From Blepharisma japonicum (lineage: Eukaryota; Ciliophora; Heterotrichea; Heterotrichida; Blepharismidae), in assembly GCA_949751835.1 (NCBI GenBank), contig CATKHK010000064.1, forward strand, positions 1-64,000: a stretch of 64,000 nt of DNA, given 5' to 3'. Positions 10,601 through 19,942 of the stretch are shown here, in pieces. The notes beneath the pieces were generated by a model. The model saw only the letters and a list, made by a program, of their open reading frames with translations. It did not search any database and was not told the origin of the DNA. The first letter of the stretch is position 1; each line of letters begins with the position of its first letter. The position numbers and the translations under genes were made by a program.

Positions 10601-11647
10601 ATGGGTTGTAATTCTTCCATACAAACCAATTCCTATTCCGAACTGTTGCAAAGAGTGAAACAATGCATTGAAAGAAATAACTCCAAAGTTCTTCATTCCT
10701 TAATAATATCTCAACAGAGCCGACTCCATGGTCGACTGCTGTTAAATGATCCAATAGCAGAGGTCGAGGGGCTGCGCCTAAATTCTTTAGGCTATGCTCT
10801 TTGGCTTGGCAGGACCTATCTTTTCAGATATATGTATGAAACCTTAGGTGCCAGCCTTTCTGTTCTGGAGGATCTCCTTAGGAGCCAAAGAACGAGTATT
10901 TTAGGATTAATTTGCCAGAGAGGGCATTTAGATATTCTTCAATATTATCTTCCTCTCTATATGAGCACATATTCAAATCCTAAAATTGATGAAAATATTT
11001 CATTAGACTTCGATAACTCGTTTGACAATAAAATTTTCTATACATATACACCTATACAAACTGCCTGTGAGTTAGGGCACATGTGTATTTTAGATTATGT
11101 TTTCCTGCATTTCAAGGATACCAAACCCCCAGAAGAACTTGACATTCACATGCAGGACTCTCTCACCGGGGAAAACTGTGCCCTCATCGCAGCCAGAACA
11201 GGAAACTACCCAATGATGAAGTTCCTTTATGAACGGTGCAAAGCTGACTTTAAAGTTCTCAACAATAGTTATGAGAATGCCATTCAAATCGCCGCCTTAG
11301 GAAGCACCACCGGTGATGGAGATTACTTAGCATGTATGAAGTTCTTAGTCGAAAAAATTGGGGTTGACTTGAAATACAATTATGAAGAAACTTTGCTCCA
11401 CATACAAAGTTATTCACTTCGTAATTATGTTGAGAAAAAACTCAAAGATGTTGGAATCAATACGAGCAAAAGCGAAATCGAAAAGAAATATGAAATAAGG
11501 TGACCAAAAGATGATAAAAAGTTAGATGGACTTTTCTTTGATTTGAAGAAATGCGAGATGGATGACGACCAACTCAGCATTCCAAGCCAAATAACCTTTA
11601 CGGAAGGTTTAACTGTATCGTTTATCAATGAGGTGCGAAGCCTATAA
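10601..11647 (+). CDS. Ankyrin-repeat protein with N-myristoylation motif
   Basis: The gene is read through TGA at 11501-11503 (Trp) to TAA at 11645-11647, giving 348 residues. It begins MGCNSSIQT, so Gly2 myristoylation and Cys3 palmitoylation are likely. Several degenerate ankyrin repeats follow: LNSLGYALWLGRTYLFRYMY, GLICQRGHLDILQYYLPLYM, TPIQTACELGHMCILDYVFL, NCALIAARTGNYPMMKFLYE and AIQIAALG..DYLACMKFLV. This indicates a membrane-tethered protein-interaction scaffold; partners are unknown. It shares its first six residues with the 5605 gene, but I see no further similarity. Confidence 0.72.
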
Positions 11648-11753
11648 ATAATCATAAGATAATGATATATTAGCTACAGTTTCGTCTTATCTTAATAATA
11701 ATTCATAAATTATAAATTAGAAAAAATAATTCACAATACAGTTTTCCTCTAAA

Positions 11754-13337
11754 ATGAAACTTTTTAATCAAGTTTTCATAAATATGTCAACCCATCGATT
11801 ACAAAAATCATTTCCTTTGCATCCTCTTATTTCTCATAACATACAAATCCCTATGAAATATGTCGAATCAAAAGACGAAAACCGAACTTCAAGGACTCCT
11901 TCTCCCCATTTCAAAATGCCAACTGATAGATCAAATAAAAAATCTGAAGCAGATAAAATCTACAATTCAGCGGTTATTCAAGCATTAATACATCCAACAA
12001 AACCAAGTTTAACAAATATTAATAACCACAAGAGATATAAAACTTCTGGGCAGCAAAATCAGTCACCAAATAGAAGAAATGAAAATGGGATCAGGAAGTC
12101 AATTCCTTATAGCTCTTGAGGAAACATAAATTCATCTCCTTTGAGACACAGTAAATCAACTATTCCGAAAAACTTTTTACCTCCAGAAGAAATTTCTCAG
12201 AGAAAATCAAAATCCCCTTTAAGATCGATGAAAACTTCGGTTGAAAGATCAATTAAACGAGATGCAAGCAGAGAGAGGAGCCCTTATTCGATAAGAATAC
12301 ATATTAATAACAAAAAAAACCATCAGCAAAGATCACCTAAATCTCCTAGCAGATCTCCTTCTCCACATTTGCAAAGCTCGAATTCAAAATTACATATAAG
12401 GTATCTGACTCAAAAAGAAAATCGCTTAGAATCTTTATCATCTAGTACAATTGAAAATAGTTTATTATTTGAAAAATATAGATTTCAAAGCCATAAAAAT
12501 GCAGTGAATACAATTATTACTGATGAGAAATATGTATATAGCGGATCTTCTGATTACAATATTTGTATATGGCATAAGCCAACCCAAATATCGAACTCAA
12601 GGATCCATAAGGCTCCTATTTTTTCATGTCCTTCCCATACCTTAAAAGCCCATTCAAAATCCGTTACAGGCTTAGCTTTATTAGATGAAAATATATTAAT
12701 TTCGTCAAGTACTGATTCATCTATTAGGATTTGAAGGGTTTTTCCTGACATTTCTTTGAAATCAAGAATTAATGCACATACTGGCCCAGTCCACTCTTTA
12801 ATTTCTATTAGACCAAATCTAATAGTTTCATCGGGAGAAGATCATAATATTTCTATTACAGATTCAATAACTTCTAAACAGTTTAGTCAATATACAGAGC
12901 ATAATAAGCCAGTAAAAGTCTTACTATTGAACAATTTTCAAACTTTTTGTAGTGGAGGAATTGATGGACTTATTAAAGTTTGGGATTTAAGGTTAGCTAA
13001 GTCAATTGCAACTATTGAAGGGGACTGTGAAAATATCACCACTCTATGCAAATGAGTAGATGGCTCGATTGTTAGTGGCTCAAGTAGCGGATTTATTAGG
13101 TATTGAGACATGAAAAATTGAAAAAATTGGAAAGAAATGGATAATGGAAGTGAAGTCACTTCTTTGGTTTGTGCCAAAGGAAAACTTATTAGTGGAGGGA
13201 AAAAAATGACTTCTTGAGGAAAAGTCAACGAAAAAGTAGGGGAAAATATAAAATGTGTTCAAAACTGGGAAGATAATGATATATTGCTGAGTGGAGATAG
13301 AGAAGGAAATATAGTGGGATGGAAATTCATGATTTAA
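11754..13337 (+). CDS. WD40-repeat protein with disordered N-terminal half
   Basis: One frame is continuous across six TGA codons (12117, 12732, 13053 and three between 13090 and 13220) to TAA at 13335-13337, giving 527 residues. Residues 1-235 are Ser/Pro/Arg/Lys-rich and disordered with SP and RSPSP motifs. From about residue 240 WD-like repeats appear: FQSHKNAVNTIITDEKYVYS then GSSDYNICIWHKP; LKAHSKSVTGLALLDENILI then SSSTDSSIRIW; INAHTGPVHSLISIRPNLIV; and CSGGIDGLIKVWDLRLAKSI. Many repeat-terminal W residues are encoded by TGA, which is strong support for TGA=Trp. It is a beta-propeller scaffold of unknown pathway. The start could also be the ATG at 11784. Confidence 0.75.
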
Positions 13338-13517
13338 TTCATAATAAATTTACATTATGTGTATATGCAGCCTAACCATAGTATAAATATGCTAAGAATT
13401 ATGAATCCTTATTTAATCCATTTTTTCATAATAATTATAAGTTCCATAATTCTTTAGATGATTCAATTAGAAAATTTAATGAGTCTATATATGAAATAGA
13501 TAATAATTTGAAAGACC

Positions 13518-13907
13518 ATGGCGGAAAAAGTATCAATCACTTTTGATGAAAATAATCAAATCAGGGTTTTGGAATCAAGCCTTTACAATGATAGTTTGGG
13601 ACTTCAGACTGCCTCCTACGAGTTTATTAATGACATGAAACGTTTTCAAGAAACAGTAGGATCTCTTGTAGAGGTTCTAGATGAGCAAGCTGGAAAAATA
13701 GAAAATGAAAAGCTAAGATCAGTTGGCTTAAGAAACCAAGTTGACAATGAAGCTGAAGCACGCAAAAAGAAACAGCAAGAGCTTGTATTTTTAATCAATG
13801 AAAAAATAGCAGAGCTTGAACGCTATACATACCAGTATGAAAGCTTGCTGAAGGTAGAAGAGGAACAGAAGCAATTGATAGAAAGATTAAACAATAATGA
13901 GGCTTAA
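13518..13907 (+). CDS. IFT20: Intraflagellar transport protein 20
   Basis: The protein has 129 residues, about the size of animal IFT20 (132). It aligns along its length with IFT20: FDENNQIRVLESSL at the start, FQETVGSLVEVLDEQAGKIE then NEKLRSVGLRN in the middle, and AELERYTYQYESLLKVEEEQ near the end (human pattern LERYRVEYEALCKVEAEQ, recalled). It is a pure coiled coil. IFT20 is a subunit of the IFT-B complex that also works at the Golgi, pairing with IFT54 to move membrane cargo toward cilia. It is a single exon with TAA stop and no TGA. Confidence in the call is high. Confidence 0.88.
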   Translation: MAEKVSITFDENNQIRVLESSLYNDSLGLQTASYEFINDMKRFQETVGSLVEVLDEQAGKIENEKLRSVGLRNQVDNEAEARKKKQQELVFLINEKIAELERYTYQYESLLKVEEEQKQLIERLNNNEA

Positions 13908-14187
13908 ATTATAGATTTCGTATAAACAAATAAAGTCTTCAAGATTATAAATTTGACTTTAAAATAGTGGCATTTCTTAAATAAGCACTCATAATAATGA
14001 AATGCTCATAAACTTCTTAGCTTTAAGCATTTTACTTTTAAATTTCTCATCATAAATAATACTTACCCCAAAAGGCATATAATTGAGCCAAAGGAGGCAT
14101 AAGCTCATATAAGTTCTCTTATATATTTCAAATATTATCTTAATTAAACTTATTTTATTACCCTTTTCACAAAATCTACCCTTGTAA

Positions 14188-14853
14188 ATGGCCTTTTTAC
14201 ACTTGGTCAATTGTGTAATCCTGACCTTTGCACCAATATTCCTCATCTTTAACGTCACCTCTCTTCACGAGCACGGTTCCAAGATTTGCATTTCAGGCGT
14301 AATTGGTTATATAATCTCTGCCGCAATCAAATTACTGGTATACGCAACCTTTGTCCCAGCTTACGAAACATGGACTCTCTATGCAGAAGTCTTAAAAGAA
14401 CTTGTGGGAGTAATCGATGTCTACATTCTTGTCTGGATTTTTACATGGAAATTATCAAAAGTTGGAGACCCAAGGTCAAGAATCCTTGGAATTGGCTTAG
14501 GTTGGGCTTTAGGAGAAATGATTTTATCACATTTGCTTATATTCTTATTCAATGCAGGTGGAGGAGAATTTACATGGGAATACTTACAGAGAGCTATTCA
14601 TGCCAACTGTGAAATCGCGCAGCTAATTTCTTTTGCTTGCTTAGTCTGGGCTTATCAAAATTCCAGCGCAGCTTTGAAGGTTCCGTCATTTGTGCTGCTT
14701 GGCGCTAAAATTGTGGGGTTCCCGATTATACAAGGTTTACTTTTACAGCAGGGGTTATTAGCTGAGTGGTCATCATTAGCATTTGAAGGAGTGTATTCAG
14801 GTGTCTTAGCACTCGCCACAAAAGTATTGATCGACATAGCATTAGTAATTTAA
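14188..14853 (+). CDS. TMEM147: TMEM147-like ER membrane protein
   Basis: The protein has 221 residues and about seven hydrophobic segments, close to the 224 residues of human TMEM147. Diagnostic stretches are MAFLHLVNCVILTFAPIF at the start, LLVYATFVPAYETW, GLGWALGEMILSH, and GGEFTWEYLQRAIHANCEI. The last two correspond to ALGWATAELIMSR and GIEFDWKYIQMSIDSN in the human protein (recalled). TMEM147 associates with Nicalin and NOMO and with ribosome-bound Sec61 in the multipass translocon that inserts polytopic membrane proteins, and it also interacts with sterol-synthesis enzymes. The stop is TAA. Confidence 0.85.
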   Translation: MAFLHLVNCVILTFAPIFLIFNVTSLHEHGSKICISGVIGYIISAAIKLLVYATFVPAYETWTLYAEVLKELVGVIDVYILVWIFTWKLSKVGDPRSRILGIGLGWALGEMILSHLLIFLFNAGGGEFTWEYLQRAIHANCEIAQLISFACLVWAYQNSSAALKVPSFVLLGAKIVGFPIIQGLLLQQGLLAEWSSLAFEGVYSGVLALATKVLIDIALVI

Positions 14854-14953
14854 AGAGAATCATTACATATAATAATTAGGCTATAAAATTATCTCACATA
14901 AATGCATGATTAATATAATTCTATTATAATTATCGACTAATGCCTTATCTAAC

Positions 14954-16696
14954 TTAAAACTCTTTCAAATTGGAAGCAAGGTTTCTACAAATAGCACAGC
15001 CTAAAGAAAATTCTTCTCCATTAGGTGGGTGTCTTACTTTCAATGGACATAAGTCAGGTCCTGGACACTGAGGCAGGTCCTCTTTTTTCTTTTGTGACAC
15101 ATAGTCTCCGTTATTTTGTTTAGTATGGCATGGATCACAGAAATGAGTGGTCCCCCAGCAAAACCAAGCAGAAATCCCACAGCAGAATTTACATTTGAAT
15201 TCAATGAATTCTTTCCCATGAGTTTTACAGTCTGCTCCATCCATACATATTGCTGAGCATCCTGGGCAAACTAGTTCTTGAGGGTTGTAACCTGCTCTGT
15301 CTCTATTTTCTTCGCATTCTTTTTTTCCTCCAAAATAAGGCTGTTTACATTTAAAACATTCGTAATATGCAAATCGGTCTAATGCGTATATATCAGGCTT
15401 TTGGTAATAGTGATCATTAGGGTCATTTAGTCTGGGATCATTTTCCATACCTTCAAATTTCAACCGCTTGAGACCTTTTTGCCGAATATCATCATAAAGC
15501 TCTAAGATCTTATCCATTTTTTGGGTCAGTGCTGGATTGTCTGGGACTTGCGCCCATTCCTTACAATTAGGACATTTTGCGAAGTTAAATGTGATTCTAG
15601 GTCCAACCCATCTTTTTTCAAGATATGTGTTTAAACAATGATAATGAAGCAGGTGGCCACAAATTAATTTGACACAAGGTGCAGCTCCTAATCCATCAAT
15701 ATAGCATATCGCACAATAATCATAAACAGTAGGGCCTCCCTGTGCACATTCTTCTTCTAAGCATGGTAAGCATTCAGTTTCTCCATTTGTTCCAAAACAT
15801 TGGTGACCACAAGGTAGTATTTTCTTACAAGAATTCTCAAATAGCTCCAAGCAAGCAGGTTCAGAGCACACAGGTCTAACTGACTGTATAACTTTTCCAC
15901 AATATCTGCAATGTTTTGACACCTTAAAATCCTGGTGCTCTTGGCATGTCTTTCCCAAATGATAAGGATCTGCTCTACAGTTCGCACAAATAATTTTATG
16001 GCAATTCCCACACCTGAATCTGAACTGTGCCATATTCTCCGCTGCTTTTCTAGAAATCGGCTGCCCTTGTTCGTTTTTATAAGCATAATCAGGAACACCG
16101 GGTTCTAAAATTGACATAACCCCACAATCGCAATTGACTACAATTCCTCCAGTCGCACTAATAAATTCCTGAAAGCTTTTTTCTTTTAATTTTTCGAACT
16201 CTTCAGGTCCAATTAAATCAATAATCTCTTCTACACTGAATGTATACCCACAATCCATCGGGCATTTTGCATAATTTTGTACCGGGTATTGACTTCTTAT
16301 CGTGTCAATTGCATGGGATCTGCACATCATATGGCAGCACTCAGGGAAAAACATATTGGCCATATCTGGCTGTTTCCTATGACAGAGTTCACACGAAACT
16401 ACTTCTTCTTCACGCACATATTTGTCGTAGCTAGGCTGCTTTTGCATTCCAGGGAGTTTTTTTGCAGGGACTTTGAACTCTTCTATTTCTGGGTTCGGCG
16501 AGGCTAATCTCAATAAAGCTTCGCATTCATATATCAGCATGCTGCGGCCAGCCGGAGATTTTGACTGTTCTACAGCGTACCCATACAATAAAGAAGAATT
16601 TTTCCATTCAGAACAAACCAATAAGTGGTCAACTGCGCCTCGCTGTTGGAGGTCTTGTCCGCAAGGACATCTACAAGCAGCAAAGTGATTTTCCAT
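14954..16696 (-). CDS. E3 ubiquitin ligase with RBR-like zinc modules and MYCBP2-type RING plus tandem-cysteine domain
   Basis: The protein has 580 residues and is extremely Cys/His-rich. Residues 102-149 look like a RING1-type module (CELCHRKQPDMANMFFPECC), and 189-262 an IBR-type module (CGNCHKIICANCRADPYHLG). Residues 328-378 form a RING nearly matching the MYCBP2/Highwire/RPM-1 RING (HLLHYHCLNTYLEKRWVGPR). Residues 385-575 match the MYCBP2 tandem-cysteine (RCR) domain: RFAYYECFKCKQPYFGGKKE, then WFCWGTTHFCDPCH, then HPPNGEEFSLGCAICRN. By alignment to remembered MYCBP2 positions, the relay Cys4520, Glu4534, ester-forming Cys4572 and His4583 correspond to Cys461, Glu474, Cys513 and His524, all kept. 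MYCBP2 esterifies Thr rather than Lys. The N-terminal RBR-like part is absent from animal MYCBP2. The Arp1 gene lies 34 bp upstream on the same strand. Confidence 0.82.
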   Translation of the reverse strand: MENHFAACRCPCGQDLQQRGAVDHLLVCSEWKNSSLLYGYAVEQSKSPAGRSMLIYECEALLRLASPNPEIEEFKVPAKKLPGMQKQPSYDKYVREEEVVSCELCHRKQPDMANMFFPECCHMMCRSHAIDTIRSQYPVQNYAKCPMDCGYTFSVEEIIDLIGPEEFEKLKEKSFQEFISATGGIVVNCDCGVMSILEPGVPDYAYKNEQGQPISRKAAENMAQFRFRCGNCHKIICANCRADPYHLGKTCQEHQDFKVSKHCRYCGKVIQSVRPVCSEPACLELFENSCKKILPCGHQCFGTNGETECLPCLEEECAQGGPTVYDYCAICYIDGLGAAPCVKLICGHLLHYHCLNTYLEKRWVGPRITFNFAKCPNCKEWAQVPDNPALTQKMDKILELYDDIRQKGLKRLKFEGMENDPRLNDPNDHYYQKPDIYALDRFAYYECFKCKQPYFGGKKECEENRDRAGYNPQELVCPGCSAICMDGADCKTHGKEFIEFKCKFCCGISAWFCWGTTHFCDPCHTKQNNGDYVSQKKKEDLPQCPGPDLCPLKVRHPPNGEEFSLGCAICRNLASNLKEF

Positions 16697-16730
16697 ATTA
16701 TTTCCTACTAATAATTACCAAGGCTTATTA

Positions 16731-17876
16731 TTAAAATGAACGAGAATGAAGAATTCTTTTGCCTTCTTCTTCATATTGTTGCTTTTTAATCCACATGTTC
16801 TTGAAGGCTGCTAGTGATGAAAGGATGGAGCCGCCAAGCCAGCACGTTAGTTTCCTTTCTGGAGGAATTGTGATCTTTATTTTTACTTCTTTAGGACTTA
16901 GCCTTCTAAGGTCACTCATCAGTCTTTCGCCAAATCCTGGCATCATTGTGGTGCCACCTGCTAGGTATATAGAGGAGTATAAGGTTTTTCTGAGGTCTAT
17001 GTCTGCTTTTTGGATAGAGTTTATCAAACACTCTTGGACACCTGCATATTCTAGGCCTACCTTATCAGGGGAAAACAGGATTTCTGCAGCTCTGTATTTT
17101 TCAGCTCCTAAGTTAATTGGTCGTCCATCTGGTAATAAATAAGTGCTAGGATTTTTATTGGAGTCATCCATAAATTTGTCCTCGCTGCTATAAATTGTTG
17201 CCACATAGCAATTCTTTTCTTTTATTTGCTTTACTAGCTCAAATTCTGAAGAAGTATTAAAAATGTACCCAGACCTTCGGAGAAGGAGCTGTAAATGTTC
17301 AGTGACATCGCGGCCTGCCAAATCAATACGAGTTGTAGCGTGAGAAAGAGAAAAACCATCGTAGACAGGAACTACATGGGTTACTCCATCTCCACAATCT
17401 AAAACTACTCCAGTGGTTGCTGCACTTGCATATAAACTTAGAACAGCTTGTGCAGCAATAAAAATTCCAGGGACGCTGAAAGTTTCAAAGAAAATTTCTG
17501 CAGCTCTTTCACGATTTTGATAAGGGTTCAAAGGAGCTTCTGTCAACAAAACTGGGTGATCTTGAGGCATTGTGCCTAATTGGTTGTAGATATAACGCCA
17601 AATATTCTCCATGTCAGTCCAATTTTCAACAATTCCATGCTCCAATGGGTATCTCAGCTTTAAAAGGCCTCGATTTTGTTCTGCTTCTGAACCTACGAAG
17701 TATTCAGGCTCGTGCATTGATCCTGGTAACACTTTTTTGTACTTTGGACGACCTACATATGAAGGGAATACCAATGATGGACGTTCTTCGCCTGCCAGAC
17801 CTGCCTTTATTAAGCCAGAACCATTATCTATAACTAAAGCTTGCTTGAATATCACGTCGTAGAAGGGTTCCACCAT
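16731..17876 (-). CDS. ARP1: Actin-related protein 1 (centractin), dynactin filament subunit
   Basis: The protein has 381 residues with the actin fold. It shows the nucleotide-binding motifs VIDNGSGLIKAGLAGEE, VVLDCGDGVTHVVPVYDG and IYLAGGTTMMPGFGERL. The C-terminal half has Arp1-type wording, APKDVKIRI-like PKEVKIKITIPPERK and WLGGSILSSLAAFKNMWI then KKQQYEEEGKRILH, where Arp1 has KKMWVSKKEYEEDG and conventional actin ends differently. The start YDVIFKQALVIDNGSGLIKA also matches Arp1 (YDVIANQPVVIDNGSG). Arp1 forms the short filament of dynactin, which links dynein to cargo. There is no TGA; all Trp are TGG. Confidence 0.85.
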   Translation of the reverse strand: MVEPFYDVIFKQALVIDNGSGLIKAGLAGEERPSLVFPSYVGRPKYKKVLPGSMHEPEYFVGSEAEQNRGLLKLRYPLEHGIVENWTDMENIWRYIYNQLGTMPQDHPVLLTEAPLNPYQNRERAAEIFFETFSVPGIFIAAQAVLSLYASAATTGVVLDCGDGVTHVVPVYDGFSLSHATTRIDLAGRDVTEHLQLLLRRSGYIFNTSSEFELVKQIKEKNCYVATIYSSEDKFMDDSNKNPSTYLLPDGRPINLGAEKYRAAEILFSPDKVGLEYAGVQECLINSIQKADIDLRKTLYSSIYLAGGTTMMPGFGERLMSDLRRLSPKEVKIKITIPPERKLTCWLGGSILSSLAAFKNMWIKKQQYEEEGKRILHSRSF

Positions 17877-17972
17877 TTATGAAATAGTATACAAATTTCA
17901 ACTTTTTTAAAGATTCTAATTGCTAAATTCTATGATTGCTACTATTATTTTTAAGATACTATTAATATAATA

Positions 17973-18335
17973 TTAGTTATCTTGAGGCAGCATATTAGGG
18001 ATTCCTTTATCAATTGGATAACTCCTATTGCAGTTTTGGCACAGTAAAGCACCTGTTTGTATTTCAATGTTGAAAATTATATCAAAAATCCTTTGCATCA
18101 GCTCTTGGTTTTGATGATCCGCTTCTGTAATTGCATCTGGGAGCACATGTCCAAGCCTTAAAGCATTATTTGTAAAGGACGGCCAATCTAATTTTCCAAG
18201 CATTCTTACAGCTAAATTCTGATTAAATTGTGTTGTTCCTTGTGTGATTTCTCCTGCATTAAGGAATAATGGTTGGTTTCTTCCAGAGCACTCCACTGAA
18301 TTGCACATAAGTAAATTCAATGTGATTAGCCTCAT
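17973..18335 (-). CDS. TRMT112: TRMT112, activator of RNA and protein methyltransferases
   Basis: The protein has 120 residues (human 125). It has the family start MRLITLNLLMCN, the central FNQNLAVRMLGKLDWPSF, and the C-terminal zinc-related segment EIQTGALLCQNCNRSYPIDK followed by GIPNML, which matches EGTLQC....R.FPI..GIPNML of TRMT112. TRMT112 is the obligate partner of several methyltransferases acting on tRNA, 18S rRNA (BUD23, METTL5) and release factor eRF1 (HEMK2). It may be of interest here because the organism has altered stop-codon decoding. There is no Trp in TGA form, and the stop is TAA. Confidence 0.88.
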   Translation of the reverse strand: MRLITLNLLMCNSVECSGRNQPLFLNAGEITQGTTQFNQNLAVRMLGKLDWPSFTNNALRLGHVLPDAITEADHQNQELMQRIFDIIFNIEIQTGALLCQNCNRSYPIDKGIPNMLPQDN

Positions 18336-18402
18336 TTTTATTAATTTTTATGGTAATTTAATAGAGAAACTCAGAACTAATTTAACCGTGAATCTTATAT
18401 AT

Positions 18403-19086
18403 TTATTCTTCACGTTCAGTTTGAGAAAGCTTGCCAACTGTGCAAAGGATTTGATGTCTTCCGACCCAGTCATAGTAATATCTCATCAAAGCTACCTTTC
18501 CAAGGTCTTTCTGGAACTGGAATACATTGGTCATATCAGCATCTTCCATAACTTGGTCATTATTTGACAAGTACCAGCCTAAATCATGATCCCATCTCGT
18601 TGGGCAATCCATATACTTATACATGGTCCTGTATTGCCACAAATCAATATCATCCCAAGGTCTTGCATGACTAATGTTTTCAATAAGATTGTCTTGCTCA
18701 GCTACAAAGCTCAAATGCAATGCTGCGTTCCAATAAACATAGCTTTTTAAGGATTTAAGCTCTTCAGTCTCTTCTACAGCTTGATTCGCGAGAACGGAGG
18801 AGTCATAGTTTTCTTTGTTTATAGCTTCAACTTTTTCTCTAAGCTTTGAAACTATATTAGGGGTGACGAGGTGGCTCCATTCGTCCCAGTTAATTTCGAA
18901 GTTATTTTTGCTTTGAAGTTCATCTTTTGGGACACTTGAGCCATAATAGTCACAGACTGCTGATAAAGCGGAGACTGCAGATGCATCGTCTGATGTTTTT
19001 ACTTTGTCATTTAGCATTTTGGTCCAGGCTTTGTAGCGCAGAGGAGCGCTAGAGTTAATTCTTCGCAATGCTGTTCTCAATGCCAT
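18403..19086 (-). CDS. Mitochondrial ATP synthase subunit d-like protein
   Basis: The protein has 227 residues. The N-terminus MALRTALRRINSSAPLRYKA is basic and Ser-rich, as in a mitochondrial targeting sequence. The central stretch FEINWDEWSHLVTPNIVSKL followed by REKVEAINKENYDSSVLANQ resembles ATP synthase peripheral-stalk subunit d (PAIDWAYYKANVAKAGLVDD and the KVPVPEDKYT region), including the helical continuation. The C-terminus is longer than in animals and Trp/Tyr-rich (DDIDLWQYRTMYKYMDCPTR). Ciliate ATP synthases are known to have enlarged, divergent subunits. I consider subunit d likely but not proven; another ciliate mitochondrial protein is the alternative. Confidence 0.6.
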   Translation of the reverse strand: MALRTALRRINSSAPLRYKAWTKMLNDKVKTSDDASAVSALSAVCDYYGSSVPKDELQSKNNFEINWDEWSHLVTPNIVSKLREKVEAINKENYDSSVLANQAVEETEELKSLKSYVYWNAALHLSFVAEQDNLIENISHARPWDDIDLWQYRTMYKYMDCPTRWDHDLGWYLSNNDQVMEDADMTNVFQFQKDLGKVALMRYYYDWVGRHQILCTVGKLSQTEREE

Positions 19087-19145
19087 TTATTAGGTATTAA
19101 AGTATTCGTGATAAATATTAACGAAAAACATTAAATAAATTAAGT

Positions 19146-19910
19146 TTACATGTCAGGTAAAAGGCTTCTGGTTAGGATTCTAATTTTATCCCGTCTTTGG
19201 CTTGAATTTATAGCAAGAGAAACACTTTTTCTCTTATGAAATTTATCTTTATCTTGATTATTGCTGGACTCATAGGGGTTCATAAAAGGCATATATTTGT
19301 TTTCTTTTATATTTTCAAAATTAATTGTCCCTCTTTTCTCATAAAAACTGTCTAGCATACTTGAAAGCAAGCTTGTATTTACTCTCCGCTTTTTATGTTT
19401 TTTCTTTTTCTCTAATTTATACGCCATTTGGCCGGCAAATGAGCTTGAAATCAGTCTTGTTGGCCTACACTCAGTGATATACACATTTTTCTCTCTTAAT
19501 TCTTCTGGAAACAGCTCTACATCTAGGTCACTTAATTTTCCAGTTTCCATTTTGCAGCAATATTCAACAAATTTTGTCTGGTTTTCTTCAACAAAATTTT
19601 CAAATTTAACGGGCTCAGACAATTTATTTGGTGTATGTCGTACTTTTTTTTGACTATATTCCTTTAGTTCAGGATATGACTCATTTAGCAAGCTATTGCT
19701 TGTCTCAAGCTGACTTTCTGGGCGGTGAATCAACGGAATATTAGGAGTGACACTTTTCAAATAAATTTTATTTTCTAACCTTCTTTCTCTAGGCGAAGCA
19801 CTTCTTAATTCTTCACTTCTCCCTCTTATAATACCAAATGGGTTCTGTTTGTAGTTAAAACTCTGCTTTGGCTTCTGCAGCCTTATCGCTATCAATGCTT
19901 TCCCTTTCAT
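19146..19910 (-). CDS. Unknown basic, low-complexity protein
   Basis: The protein has 254 residues and I cannot assign it to a family. It is basic and mostly disordered, with Arg/Ser/Pro segments near the start (GRSEELRSASPRERRLENKI) and a KKKHKKRR cluster near residue 175 that could act as a nuclear localisation signal. The region around residues 95-160 (FENFVEENQTKFVEYCCKME...LDVELFPEELREKNVYITEC) is more structured, with a possible helix. It has no membrane segment and no TGA. Its start lies only 32 bp from the start of the divergent gene at 19943, so the two may share a promoter. Confidence 0.6.
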   Translation of the reverse strand: MKGKALIAIRLQKPKQSFNYKQNPFGIIRGRSEELRSASPRERRLENKIYLKSVTPNIPLIHRPESQLETSNSLLNESYPELKEYSQKKVRHTPNKLSEPVKFENFVEENQTKFVEYCCKMETGKLSDLDVELFPEELREKNVYITECRPTRLISSSFAGQMAYKLEKKKKHKKRRVNTSLLSSMLDSFYEKRGTINFENIKENKYMPFMNPYESSNNQDKDKFHKRKSVSLAINSSQRRDKIRILTRSLLPDM

Positions 19911-19942
19911 TTATATTTCTTACACATGAGTAAATTTACAAA

